DNA of 64,000 nt from Sphingomonas sinipercae. GTDB lineage: Bacteria; Pseudomonadota; Alphaproteobacteria; Sphingomonadales; Sphingomonadaceae. This document shows positions 18,686-27,134 of the stretch, in pieces (position 1 is the stretch's first letter; every line of letters starts with the position of its first letter). The stretch lies in NCBI RefSeq assembly GCF_011302055.1, contig NZ_CP049871.1:1136501-1200500 (forward strand), read 5' to 3'. The translations under genes were made by a program, and so were the position numbers. Under the pieces are notes generated by a model. It worked only from the letters and a program-made list of their open reading frames with translations. It was not told where the DNA came from and did not search any database.

Positions 18686-20052
18686 TGGGTTGCGAAGGGG
18701 GAGCCCCACGGCCAGCGCAGGATGGACGTCTCGACGCCGAGGAGTTTGCGGGCGTCCAGCCAGGTCATAACGTTCCAGCAAAGCATTGACAGAAGCAGGC
18801 CGAACGCACCGCCTGCAACACCGGAGGTCATCGTCAGTATTGGCACGATCACCACATTAACTGCCAGAGCCGCGGTCATCGCGCGGGCGACGCGAAGTTC
18901 GTGATGGGTCATGTTGAGCAACCATACGTTAGGTCCGAATGCCGCATTCGCGACCTGCCCGGCGGCGATGATCCGCAACGCATTTGCGGCATCGGTGAAC
19001 TGCGGTCCATATGCCAGCGTCAGCAGGAACGTCGGCGCGATGACCAGAGGAAGACACAGCAACAGGACGCCCAGAAATTGCGCGTGGGCAACTGCGGTGA
19101 CGGTTTTTTGCAGGCGCGCGTTCTCGTTCTGCTGATGCAGGCCAGCCATCACCGGGAGCGCGGCATGGACAACCATCGAAATCGGCGCCGCTGCCACCTG
19201 CGCCGTAACGTTGGCGATGCGCAGCAACCCGACGGTGGCTGGTCCGCTCACTAGCCCGACGAGCAGGATAGACAGTTCGGCTTGAAGGACTCGCATTCCC
19301 TCCATCAGGCCCATCGGCAGCAGGCCTCTCAGGGAATGGCTCGACAATGGCGCAATCTGCCTCGTCAAGTGGTGGGGCACGCGCCGGCGAAGCCAAAGAT
19401 AGATGGGAAGCAGCGCGATCGTAGCGCTCACTGTGCTAAGCGCCATCGCACCCGGAGCGCCCGTCTTGCTACCTGACGCGAGCAGAATCAGTAGCAGGAA
19501 TGCAAAGATCCCGGGACGGATGACTTGGGAAGCAGTTTGCGCCTTGACGATGGATTTCAGCCCCTGAAGGACACCGCCGTAAACACGCGTGAGTGAAGCG
19601 ACCGGGATCGCTGGCGCCCCGACAAGCAGGGTCAGGCCAACGCCAGGCCATCCGAATTGTGTGAGAAACAAACCGACCATTGCCACGACGAGCGCCACGG
19701 CCATTGAAATTCCGATTGCCGCGCGCTGGGCCCAGCGGACGGTGCCGGCAACCTGCCTATCTTCGCCTGCCGCGGCAGCCCTCGCGACTTCGCGGGTGAC
19801 GAGCAAGGGCAGGCCCAGTTCCGCTGGCAACGCCGCGACGGAAATGATTGCCAGCGCGATTCCATAAATTCCGTAAGCTTCAACGCCCAAGATGCGCGCC
19901 AGGAGAACGCCTGCGACAAAACTTGTCGCCATCCCCGCTAGGCGAATGGCCCCACCACCCGCCGAAGCCCGGATCAGGAACGGCCCCAGCCCGGCGCCGC
20001 GAACATAAGTGGCGAAGCGCGTGACGCGTTGTTTGGGGACCGTCGGCTTCAT
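18682..20052 (-). CDS. Oligosaccharide flippase (Wzx/MATE-like)
   Basis: The 456-residue membrane protein has roughly twelve hydrophobic segments and the layout of polysaccharide transporter (RfbX/Wzx) proteins, with an N-terminal ASAGGGAIRLAGMATSFVAG and ARILGVEAYGIYGIALAIIS. It would flip a lipid-linked glycan across the inner membrane. It is convergent with the GT/LicD/TagD genes and makes the fourth member of that island. The paired genes suggest one decorated glycan, but transcription is from the opposite strand. Confidence 0.85.
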   Translation of the reverse strand: MKPTVPKQRVTRFATYVRGAGLGPFLIRASAGGGAIRLAGMATSFVAGVLLARILGVEAYGIYGIALAIISVAALPAELGLPLLVTREVARAAAAGEDRQVAGTVRWAQRAAIGISMAVALVVAMVGLFLTQFGWPGVGLTLLVGAPAIPVASLTRVYGGVLQGLKSIVKAQTASQVIRPGIFAFLLLILLASGSKTGAPGAMALSTVSATIALLPIYLWLRRRVPHHLTRQIAPLSSHSLRGLLPMGLMEGMRVLQAELSILLVGLVSGPATVGLLRIANVTAQVAAAPISMVVHAALPVMAGLHQQNENARLQKTVTAVAHAQFLGVLLLCLPLVIAPTFLLTLAYGPQFTDAANALRIIAAGQVANAAFGPNVWLLNMTHHELRVARAMTAALAVNVVIVPILTMTSGVAGGAFGLLLSMLCWNVMTWLDARKLLGVETSILRWPWGSPFATH

Positions 20053-20083
20053 TCCTGCGTCGAACGGCGCGGCGGCGCTGCCG

Positions 20084-20518
20084 TCAAGCCTTATCGCCGA
20101 TCAGGTGCAGTGCGATCGTGCGCGGCGGGCACGCGCGGCGGTGTTCGAACAGGTAGATGCCTTGCCACGTGCCAAGCATCATTCGGCCGGCCTGGACCGG
20201 GATGGCGACGCTCGTCTGGGTCATGGCTGCACGAAGGTGCGCCGGCATGTCGTCCGGCCCTTCCTCGCCATGTTCGTAAACGGCTGGATCCTCCGGTGCG
20301 ACTTTCGCGAAATAGCGCTCTAGGTCGCGCCGGGCGGCCGGTGCGGCGTTTTCCTGGATCAGCAGGGACGCCGAAGTGTGCGTGCAGAAGAGGGTGAGCA
20401 GGCCATCGGCCACGTCCGGCGCGTCGAGCCAGGCCCGAACGTCCGCAGTGATTTCGTGAAGGCCAGGGGCCGGAGCGCGCACGACCAGCGAAGACGCAAA
20501 TTGGGTCAGCTGGCGCAA
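20084..20518 (-). CDS. YjbQ/UPF0047 family protein
   Basis: The product is about 144 residues. The family (secondary thiamine-phosphate synthase-like, YjbQ) shows the motifs GLLTLFCTHTSASLLIQENA and MLGTWQGIYLFEHR, with His and Glu residues that bind metal in known structures. The TTG at 20518 is preferred: it gives the family length, and the only upstream ATG (20575) lies at the foot of a terminator hairpin. GGGG lies 8 bases upstream of the TTG. The physiological substrate is not settled for the family. Confidence 0.85.
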   Translation of the reverse strand: MRQLTQFASSLVVRAPAPGLHEITADVRAWLDAPDVADGLLTLFCTHTSASLLIQENAAPAARRDLERYFAKVAPEDPAVYEHGEEGPDDMPAHLRAAMTQTSVAIPVQAGRMMLGTWQGIYLFEHRRACPPRTIALHLIGDKA

Positions 20519-20540
20519 GTCTAGACCCCAAACAGGCAAA

Positions 20541-20570
20541 GGGAAGCGCCCGCACAAACGGGCACTTCCC
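20541..20570 (-). terminator. Rho-independent terminator of the 28-codon mini-gene
   Basis: GGGAAGCGCCCG-CACAAA-CGGGCACTTCCC forms a 12-bp stem with one mismatch. On the minus strand it is followed by TTTGCCTGTTTGGGG. It lies 40 bases after the mini-gene stop and just before yjbQ, so it insulates the two. Confidence 0.7.
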
Positions 20571-20609
20571 TGCAAATCCTGATGACGTCAGCCGAAGCCG
20601 ACGCTCCGC

Positions 20610-20696
20610 TTAGGCGTTGCCGCCGCCAGCGTTGGCTTCACCGCTGCCGAGCAGCCAATTCCAGAAGCTCCAACGAGCCGGAGTGTTCTTCTTCAT
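20610..20696 (-). CDS. 28-residue Trp-rich mini-protein of unknown function
   Basis: The ORF begins MKKNTPARWSFWNWLLGSGE and ends in a Gly/Asn/Ala tail. The core WSFWNWLL is strongly aromatic and hydrophobic after a basic N-terminus, so it could associate with a membrane. An AGGGA Shine-Dalgarno lies 8 bases before the ATG, a sigma70-like promoter lies upstream (20738-20766) and a strong hairpin terminator lies downstream. The complete set of expression signals argues that it is a real gene or a small regulatory RNA with a coding part. It was found by reading the intergenic region. The family is not recognised. Confidence 0.6.
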   Translation of the reverse strand: MKKNTPARWSFWNWLLGSGEANAGGGNA

Positions 20697-20737
20697 GATC
20701 GCAATCCCTGTCTTTTCTGCGATTCGGCAGATGAGGG

Positions 20738-20766
20738 ATATTAACCTTAATAGATACGGTTAGCAA
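20738..20766 (-). promoter_or_regulatory. Sigma70-like promoter of the mini-gene
   Basis: On the minus strand TTGCTA (-35, 20766-20761) is followed by a 17-base spacer and TAATAT (-10, 20743-20738). The expected start of transcription is near 20731, giving a leader of about 35 bases to the ATG at 20696. Confidence 0.5.
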
Positions 20767-20841
20767 ACGATTCACCATGTTGCGGGCGCAAATGGCCGGC
20801 GCTTGCCGAAACCGGCGACGCTAACGCATTCAAATGTAAGC

Positions 20842-23151
20842 TTAAGCGACCTTGACCGGACGGTCGGACTGGAGCCGCCGGCGGATGCTCTCAAAGCTCA
20901 TCGGGCGGCCGACGATGAACCCCTGGGCGACGTCGCACTCCATCTCGGCAAGCAGCTCGAGCGCATCGCGCGACTCGACCCCTTCGGCGACCACGCTGCG
21001 GCCCAGCGAATGGGCGAGCGCGATGGTCGATTGCACCATCAGCCGCTCGCTGCGGTTTTCGGTCATGCCCTTGATGAAGCTTTGGTCGATCTTGATTTCG
21101 GCGGCAGGGATGCGCTTCAGATAGTCGAGCGTCGACAGGCCCGTGCCGTAATCGTCGATCGAAATCTTGATGCCGAGGTCGCGCAGCTGGGTCAGCACCT
21201 CGATGGCATCGCCGCTGCCCGCGAGCGCGGCCGTTTCGGTCAGTTCCAGCGTCAGCCGGCCCGGGTCCAGTCCGTGCTGCTCGAGCGCGATCGCGACCCT
21301 GCCGACCAACCCGCGATCGGAAAGCATACGACCGGACAGGTTGACCGAAATATTGAAGTGGGCGTGGCCCTTGTTCAACATTGCCCCGACATGGAGCGCC
21401 TGATCGAGCACGAATGCGGTCAGCTTGCCGATGCGGTCGTTCTGTTCGGCGGCGGCGACGAACTCCGAAGCGGCGATCGGTCCCTTGGTCGGGTGAGTCC
21501 ACCGCGCCAGCGCTTCGGCGCCAATGATCCGCCGGGACTTGAGATCCACCTGCGGCTGGTAGGCGACCCAGACTTCGTTGCGGTCGATGGCTTCGTCGAG
21601 CTGGCTGAGCATCGACAGTTTCCACGACGCATTCTGAAGCGCGTCCGGATCGTAGAATTTCCACTTGAGCCCGTCATGCGCGGCCTCTTCCGCGGCGACC
21701 AAAGCGCTGCCGAGCCGGTTGGCCATCGACCGGCTGGAGCCGATCTCCACGCCGAAGCTGATCGCCAGGTCGATCGGCAGTCCGCCGACCCGCACCGGAT
21801 TGCGGAACAGCGCGTACAGGGCCTCGAGGTGGTGGCCGAATGGCTTCGTTGGTTCATCGAACCAGGCAAAGATCCCGCCGTCGCCGTGATAATGCGTGCG
21901 CTGCTGCGCGCCGACCGAAAGACGCGAAACGATCTGCTCGATCAGCTCCCGCTCGCCGGAGGGCGGCAGCGTAGCGGCGACTTCGGCATAGTTGAGGACG
22001 CGCGCGACGATGAGCGCCTTGTCCTGCCCCGAACGAAAGGCTTTCAGCGCGGTCAGGTTGGGCAGTCCAGACACCGCATCGACGAGGCCGCGACGGTTGA
22101 ACCGGCGCCGGATCAGGATGAAGCTGGTGACCAGCAGGAGCAGAAGGCCGGGCACGACGTCCACCGAAATTAGCTGCATTTCGGCAAGGACCGGCCCGAA
22201 TAATACGGCGATGATCGCACCGGCCATGATGATGCCTTGCCCGGTCTCCCGCTTCCGGAACAGCAGGAGCGCGCAAATGCCCAGGCTGAGCAAGTAAATC
22301 GGGATCCAACCGAGCGCGACTGGCTTGCCGCTTTTCAAGGTTTCGGCGGCAAGCGCGTGAACGTACACGCCCCCCATCTGTCCGGTCCCGGGAAGAAAAT
22401 AGATGTCGCCCAGCACGTCGGTCGTCCAACCGACGAGGACATCTTTTCCGCGCAAGCGATCGGCATTGAAACCGCCGCTGATGATGTCGGAGGCGGACAC
22501 CGCCGGAATCGACGTCGGATCAAGCGAATAATCGATGAGGAAAGAGGAGGACGCAGGGCCGCTCCGGCCTCCTAGTAACGCACCGAAGCTCGGCAGACTG
22601 CCACCCTTGTACGACGTGGCGTAAGGAAGGCGCCAAACGGCATTCTGGTAATTGTAATTGACGCGGATGCTGGCAAGCTCCGCGTCGTTCATGAAGATGC
22701 TCTGGTTGGGGGCTCCTGTCCGCTCAGCCGTGCCGGGCGTAGGCACCCCGGGAACCGCAAGCACAACGTTCTTGGAGCGGCGCATCGCATTGCTCAGCCG
22801 CAGGTCATCTTCCGGATTGGTGGCGCCCGTGAACTGGATATCTAGGAAAATCCGATTGACCCGCGCCTCCGAAAGCTCATCAATGAGGCGCGCCATCTCC
22901 CGGCGCGGCCACGGCCATTTGCCAACCTGTTGCAGGGAGCGGTTGTCGATCTTGACGATGACAATGTCGCCGCTGGCCTTGTGCCAGTGAAGGCTGTTTC
23001 GACCGGTGCGCAGGACGTCTTCGGCAATTTGGCCAAGGCCAAGCAGGCCGCAGACAAGGCCGGCAAGGCCGATCCACAGCAGCAGCCGCCAGGGCTTCAT
23101 TTCAAAACTGTCTTGTTCACGTGTGTGCACGAGGCCGGTCATGCCGCGCAA
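20842..23151 (-). CDS. CHASE2-EAL cyclic-di-GMP phosphodiesterase
   Basis: This 769-residue membrane protein has an N-terminal anchor (LLLWIGLAGLVCGLLGLG), a periplasmic CHASE2 sensor (residues about 60-265, VVIVKIDNRSLQ-like start) and three membrane helices. A degenerate GGDEF-like region follows (HYHGDGGIFAWF), then a full EAL domain. Catalytic residues appear complete: Glu546 of GAEALARW, the Asn of NLSG, LELTET, IDDYGTG, KIDQSFI and VAEGVES. It should hydrolyse c-di-GMP in response to an extracellular signal. Starts at 23142 or 23100 are also possible. It is divergent from the transhydrogenase genes. Confidence 0.9.
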   Translation of the reverse strand: MRGMTGLVHTREQDSFEMKPWRLLLWIGLAGLVCGLLGLGQIAEDVLRTGRNSLHWHKASGDIVIVKIDNRSLQQVGKWPWPRREMARLIDELSEARVNRIFLDIQFTGATNPEDDLRLSNAMRRSKNVVLAVPGVPTPGTAERTGAPNQSIFMNDAELASIRVNYNYQNAVWRLPYATSYKGGSLPSFGALLGGRSGPASSSFLIDYSLDPTSIPAVSASDIISGGFNADRLRGKDVLVGWTTDVLGDIYFLPGTGQMGGVYVHALAAETLKSGKPVALGWIPIYLLSLGICALLLFRKRETGQGIIMAGAIIAVLFGPVLAEMQLISVDVVPGLLLLLVTSFILIRRRFNRRGLVDAVSGLPNLTALKAFRSGQDKALIVARVLNYAEVAATLPPSGERELIEQIVSRLSVGAQQRTHYHGDGGIFAWFDEPTKPFGHHLEALYALFRNPVRVGGLPIDLAISFGVEIGSSRSMANRLGSALVAAEEAAHDGLKWKFYDPDALQNASWKLSMLSQLDEAIDRNEVWVAYQPQVDLKSRRIIGAEALARWTHPTKGPIAASEFVAAAEQNDRIGKLTAFVLDQALHVGAMLNKGHAHFNISVNLSGRMLSDRGLVGRVAIALEQHGLDPGRLTLELTETAALAGSGDAIEVLTQLRDLGIKISIDDYGTGLSTLDYLKRIPAAEIKIDQSFIKGMTENRSERLMVQSTIALAHSLGRSVVAEGVESRDALELLAEMECDVAQGFIVGRPMSFESIRRRLQSDRPVKVA

Positions 23152-23271
23152 AGGTTAGGAAATTGGAAACTGTAAGCGGAGTTAACGGCCATATTGCGCC
23201 GCCACTGTCCTACACGCCAAGCTTGTGCAAAGGTCGATTCCGCTATTTCCCGTCCGGACGTTCCGATGGGG

Positions 23272-23317
23272 TAAAGTCACGAAAATGCTGCACGACCGCG
23301 TGACTTTAGTGACTTTA
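23272..23317. promoter_or_regulatory. Three copies of a 9-bp element (operator-like) upstream of pntAb
   Basis: TAAAGTCAC at 23272-23280 is followed, after 19 bases, by two perfect tandem copies of its complement, GTGACTTTA-GTGACTTTA (23300-23317). The last copy ends 20 bases before the pntAb ATG. The arrangement of one inverted and two direct sites suggests a repressor or activator site, or a hairpin. The bound factor is unknown. Confidence 0.45.
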
Positions 23318-23337
23318 AGGGAGTGAGAAGGGCGCGA

Positions 23338-23649
23338 ATGGACTTCATTTCCATCCTGTCGATCTTCGTATTGGCCTGCTTCGTCGGCTATTACGTGGTC
23401 TGGTCGGTGACCCCGGCGCTGCATACGCCGCTGATGAGCGTCACCAACGCCATTTCCTCGGTCATCATCGTCGGCGCGCTGATTGCCGCCGCAGCGGCGG
23501 GGAGCCCGTCGGCCAAGTGGCTCGGGCTGCTGGGCGTGATGCTGGCCAGCATCAACATTTTCGGCGGCTTCGCGGTCACGGCCCGAATGCTCGCCATGTA
23601 CAAGAAGAAAGAGCGCAAAGCCCCGCAGGGAGGCCAGACGCATGGTTGA
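23338..23649 (+). CDS. pntAb: NAD(P) transhydrogenase subunit alpha, part 2 (membrane part)
   Basis: The product is 103 residues with three hydrophobic segments (ISILSIFVLACFVGYYVVW, TPLMSVTNAISSVIIVGALI, WLGLLGVMLASINIFGGFAV). This is the small membrane subunit of the three-subunit proton-translocating transhydrogenase found in alphaproteobacteria. The ATG at 23338 is preferred; a GTG at 23323 is in frame. It overlaps pntB by eight bases. The soluble NAD-binding subunit (PntAa), which normally precedes it, is absent here, because the upstream gene is the divergent EAL gene. Confidence 0.9.
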   Translation: MDFISILSIFVLACFVGYYVVWSVTPALHTPLMSVTNAISSVIIVGALIAAAAAGSPSAKWLGLLGVMLASINIFGGFAVTARMLAMYKKKERKAPQGGQTHG

Positions 23650-25078
23650 GGCGGCGCACGCACAGCCGGCCTGGGTGCTCCTGGCCTATCTCGCCGCCGG
23701 CATCTGCTTCATCCTCGCGTTGCGTGGGCTGTCGAGCCCCGAGAGCAGCCAGCGCGGCAACCGCGCCGGCATGATCGGCATGGGCATCGCCGTCGCGACG
23801 ACGCTGGCGATCCATGACATTGCTTCCCTGCCGGAAATCATCGGCGCGATCCTCATCGGCGGCGGAATCGGCCTCATTACCGCGCGGCGCATCCAGATGA
23901 CCGCGATGCCGCAGTTGGTCGCCGCCTTCCACAGCCTGGTCGGCATGGCCGCGGTGCTGGTCGGTGCGGCGGCTTTCCTCAATCCAGAAGCGTTCGGCAT
24001 CGCCCAGCGGATCACGCCGATCCTCGGCCCGTCGTTCGTCAATATCTTCCCGGTGAGCCGGATCGAAATGGGGCTTGGCGTGGCCATCGGCGCGATCACT
24101 TTCTCCGGTTCGGTGATCGCCTTCCTGAAGCTCAACGGCAACATGAGCGGCAAGCCGATCCTGCTTCCGGGCCGGCACCTGATCAACCTCGGCACGCTCG
24201 CCGCGATCCTGATCCTGATCGCTTACTTCACGCAGAACCAGGACCCGTGGGTGTTCTTCACGATCCTGGGCCTGAGCTTCGTCATCGGTTTTCTGCTGAT
24301 CGTGCCCATCGGCGGCGCCGACATGCCGGTCGTGATTTCGATGCTGAACAGCTATTCGGGCTGGGCCGCGGCGGCGATGGGCTTCACGCTGCACAACAGC
24401 GCGATGATCATCACCGGCGCACTGGTCGGAAGCTCCGGCGCGATCCTCAGTTACATCATGTGCCGGGCGATGAACCGAAGCTTCATCTCGGTCATCGCCG
24501 GCGGCTTCGGCGCGGTCGCCAGCAGCGGCGACGCGGCCGCCATCGACCGGCCCTACAAGCGCGGCTCGGCCGAGGATGCCGCCTTCCTAATGGCGCAAGC
24601 GGACCAGGTGATTATCGTGCCCGGCTACGGCATGGCGGTCAGCCAGGCGCAGCACGCGCTTCGCGAAATGGGCGATATCCTGAAGGCCAAGGGCGTGCGC
24701 GTGAAATATGCGATCCACCCGGTCGCGGGCCGGATGCCCGGGCACATGAACGTCCTGCTCGCCGAAGCCAACGTCCCCTACGACGAAGTGTTCGAGCTGG
24801 AAGACATCAACAGCGACTTCGCGCAGACCGATGTCGCTTTCGTCATCGGCGCCAACGACGTCACCAACCCCGCCGCAAAGACCGACAAGAGCTCGCCGAT
24901 CTATGGGATGCCGGTGCTGGACGTGGAGAAAGCGCGCACCGTGCTGTTCGTGAAGCGCTCGATGGGCGGGGTCGGCTATGCCGGCGTCGACAACGAATTG
25001 TTCTACCGGGACAATACGATGATGCTGCTCGCGGACGCCAAGAAGATGGTCGAGGAGATCGTGAAGAGCCTGGGCTAG
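23642..25078 (+). CDS. pntB: NAD(P) transhydrogenase subunit beta
   Basis: The product is 478 residues. Nine or so membrane helices form the proton channel (up to about residue 280). The NADP(H)-binding domain follows, with VIIVPGYGMAVSQAQHALRE, the GRMPGHMNVLLAEA loop and KRSMGGVGYAGVDNELF near the end. With the alpha subunits it transfers hydride from NADH to NADP+ at the cost of the proton gradient, supplying NADPH for biosynthesis. ATG at 23642, within the end of pntAb, so translation is coupled. It is convergent with ctlX (stops overlap by four bases). Confidence 0.95.
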   Translation: MVEAAHAQPAWVLLAYLAAGICFILALRGLSSPESSQRGNRAGMIGMGIAVATTLAIHDIASLPEIIGAILIGGGIGLITARRIQMTAMPQLVAAFHSLVGMAAVLVGAAAFLNPEAFGIAQRITPILGPSFVNIFPVSRIEMGLGVAIGAITFSGSVIAFLKLNGNMSGKPILLPGRHLINLGTLAAILILIAYFTQNQDPWVFFTILGLSFVIGFLLIVPIGGADMPVVISMLNSYSGWAAAAMGFTLHNSAMIITGALVGSSGAILSYIMCRAMNRSFISVIAGGFGAVASSGDAAAIDRPYKRGSAEDAAFLMAQADQVIIVPGYGMAVSQAQHALREMGDILKAKGVRVKYAIHPVAGRMPGHMNVLLAEANVPYDEVFELEDINSDFAQTDVAFVIGANDVTNPAAKTDKSSPIYGMPVLDVEKARTVLFVKRSMGGVGYAGVDNELFYRDNTMMLLADAKKMVEEIVKSLG

Positions 25079-25998
25079 GCGCGGGGCAGGTGGATGTCGG
25101 CGATCATGCAGCGGACGCTGCCGCCGCCGACCGCTTCGATCGTCGGGATGCTCGTCGGCACCAACGCTGCGTAGCGTTCGAGCCGCCGCCGCTGTCCCGC
25201 GTTAAAGGCTTCAAAGGCCGACTGCGACATGGCGATGGCCGGGCCGCCGGAGCCCTCAAGCTCCAGGATGTTGCAGGCAAATCCGTTCATCTGCGCCGCA
25301 TCGACGATGATCACTTCGTCACGAAGGGCGGAAAGCTCCTCCAGAAGGCCGATCCGCTGGTCGGCCGGGACCACGTCGAGGCAGACGACCGCGAAACGCC
25401 CGCCGAGGCTCAGCATCACGTTGGTGTGATAGATCGGCCGGTCCTGGCCGTCGAAGGCGTCGAACGTATAGGTCGAATAATCCAGCTGCGCGTCGAACTC
25501 GTCGAGCAAGTCGCGGTCGGTGCGCGGTCCGAGCGCGGCGAAAGCGCGGCGGCTCGGGCGGTCGAGGATCAGGCTGCCGGTCCCCTCCAGGTAGCGGCCG
25601 AGCTCCTCGCTGGGGCTAAGGTCGATTAGTCGGGAAATCTGGAAGCCGCGTTCGGCGAGCAGGGACCGGACATCGTCGACCCGCCGCTCGAACCGGCGGG
25701 TCGCGGCGGCCATCGGATAGATCGCCATCGTGCCATCGGCATGGAACGACACCCAGTTGTTGGGAAAGGCGGCGTCGGGCTTCACCGGGCTGGTCGTGTC
25801 TTCAAGCACGATCACCTCGACTCCGGCCCTCGCCAGCGCCTCCGCGACAGCGTCGAACTCGGCGGCGGCCCGGCCCAACACTTGCGGGTCGCTGACCGCT
25901 CGAGCGAAGGCGTTGCTGGCGGCGGTTTCGGGATTGAAGCCGAAGCTTGCTGGCCGCACCATGAGCACGCCGTTGCTGGTCTGGGGCGGGCCGCTCAT
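25075..25998 (-). CDS. ctlX: Citrulline hydrolase-type arginine deiminase relative (CtlX)
   Basis: The product is about 307 residues from the ATG at 25998; in-frame ATGs at 26007 and 26052 are alternatives. The fold is the guanidine-modifying (pentein) family. Visible signatures are VLMVRPASFGFNPETAASN, FPNNWVSFH, IYHTNVMLSLG and the C-terminal GGGSVRCMIADIHLP with the nucleophilic Cys. CtlX members hydrolyse citrulline to ornithine. No arginine-pathway genes lie beside it, so the physiological role here is inferred from family only. Confidence 0.85.
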   Translation of the reverse strand: MSGPPQTSNGVLMVRPASFGFNPETAASNAFARAVSDPQVLGRAAAEFDAVAEALARAGVEVIVLEDTTSPVKPDAAFPNNWVSFHADGTMAIYPMAAATRRFERRVDDVRSLLAERGFQISRLIDLSPSEELGRYLEGTGSLILDRPSRRAFAALGPRTDRDLLDEFDAQLDYSTYTFDAFDGQDRPIYHTNVMLSLGGRFAVVCLDVVPADQRIGLLEELSALRDEVIIVDAAQMNGFACNILELEGSGGPAIAMSQSAFEAFNAGQRRRLERYAALVPTSIPTIEAVGGGSVRCMIADIHLPRA

Positions 25999-26174
25999 CC
26001 GCTCCATTTGTGCGCGTCGGCAGCAATATGGCAAGCGCTTGCAACGGCTCATCGCAAAGCTGTTAAATGGCGGGAAACCGCGCCTGTTACCGCTTGTCGG
26101 CTGGCCGGCGTTGCGCTGAAGCTGGGCGCGGGGCGACTCCGGTCGCGGGCGAACATCTTTCCGGGGGTTTCACA

Positions 26175-26894
26175 TTGCGCAAGTTGGGCATCGTTGGCGG
26201 GGCAAGCTGGGCCTCGACGGCTCTTTATTATGAGCAGATCAACCGCGCCGTCGGGCAGCGCCTCGGTGGCCTGCACAGCGCCCGGCTGGTGATCGAAAGC
26301 TTCGACTTCGAAGACGATTATGCCGCTTATCATCGGCGCGACGACTGGGAAGGCGCAAACCGCGTCGTCGTCGCGGCCGCGCAGCGCTTGGAGGCCGCCG
26401 GTGCGGAGGGCGTGCTGCTGGCGTCGAACACGATGCACAAGGCTGCCGACGCTGTGAGCGGAGCCGTTGGCCTGCCCCTGATCGATGTGCGCCATGCCAC
26501 GGCCGACCGGTTGAAGGCGGACGGCCGATCCCGAATCGCATTGCTCGGTACGCGGTTCACGATGACCGAGGCCTTCGCTCGCGCGCCTTATGAAGCGCGA
26601 GGCATCGCCTTCCACGAACTGACTCCGCAATGGCGGGCCGAGGTCGACCGGATCATCTACGAGGAATTGGCCGCGGGCCGCGTCGTCCGCGACAGCCAGC
26701 GCAAGCTCAAGACCCTGATCACCGAACTCGCCAAACAGAAGGTGCAGGCCGTGGTTCTGGGCTGCACCGAGCTGGTGCTTGCGGTCGACGTTCGGGCCAA
26801 TGTCCTCCCGGTCTACGACACGACCGCGATCCACGCCCGCGCCGCGGTCGAATGGATGCTGGCGGAAGAAGAGGAGGCCCGGGCAGCCGCCTGA
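26175..26894 (+). CDS. Aspartate/glutamate racemase family protein
   Basis: The product is 239 residues from the TTG at 26175, preceded by GGGGG. The N-terminal RKLGIVGGASWASTALYYEQ matches amino-acid racemases of the YgeA type. The second catalytic Cys is present (Cys197 in VVLGCTELVL), but the first is replaced: the motif is LLASNTMHK, with Ser84 where classical racemases have Cys. E. coli YgeA has a Thr at this position and Cys197, so this is probably a one-directional L-to-D enzyme of that kind. The product could feed D-amino acids into peptidoglycan. Confidence 0.82.
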   Translation: MRKLGIVGGASWASTALYYEQINRAVGQRLGGLHSARLVIESFDFEDDYAAYHRRDDWEGANRVVVAAAQRLEAAGAEGVLLASNTMHKAADAVSGAVGLPLIDVRHATADRLKADGRSRIALLGTRFTMTEAFARAPYEARGIAFHELTPQWRAEVDRIIYEELAAGRVVRDSQRKLKTLITELAKQKVQAVVLGCTELVLAVDVRANVLPVYDTTAIHARAAVEWMLAEEEEARAAA

Positions 26895-27010
26895 CGCTGG
26901 AACGCGGGGAGCGCCGCCTTGGTACGGTTGGTCCCTCTCGGGCATATGGATGAGTAAGCGCGGCGAGCATCCGCTTGGCCGGTCCCAGTTAACGCCGCTT
27001 TGCAATACAC

Positions 27011-27030
27011 TGCGCCAGTTAAGTGGCGCA
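27011..27030. promoter_or_regulatory. Perfect 7-bp inverted repeat upstream of TPR gene
   Basis: TGCGCCA, six bases (GTTAAG), TGGCGCA. It lies 105 bases before the start at 27135, in a 240-base gap that otherwise shows no gene. It could be an operator or an RNA hairpin. Confidence 0.35.
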
Positions 27031-27134
27031 CGCGATACCAAGTAACCAGGCAGAACTTCTCCACAATTCTCTGGCTAGTCCTTCAGCGAGTCAGTACGAA
27101 TTGTGCTGCTCGGCCGTTCATCAAAGGCAGTCAA

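Noticed and set aside
20803..22173. Plus-strand frame antisense to the EAL domain
   Set aside because: It lies opposite conserved EAL motifs and has no recognisable domain.
26950..27045. 31-codon plus-strand ORF in the racemase-TPR gap
   Set aside because: No Shine-Dalgarno and no conserved feature; it overlaps the palindrome.
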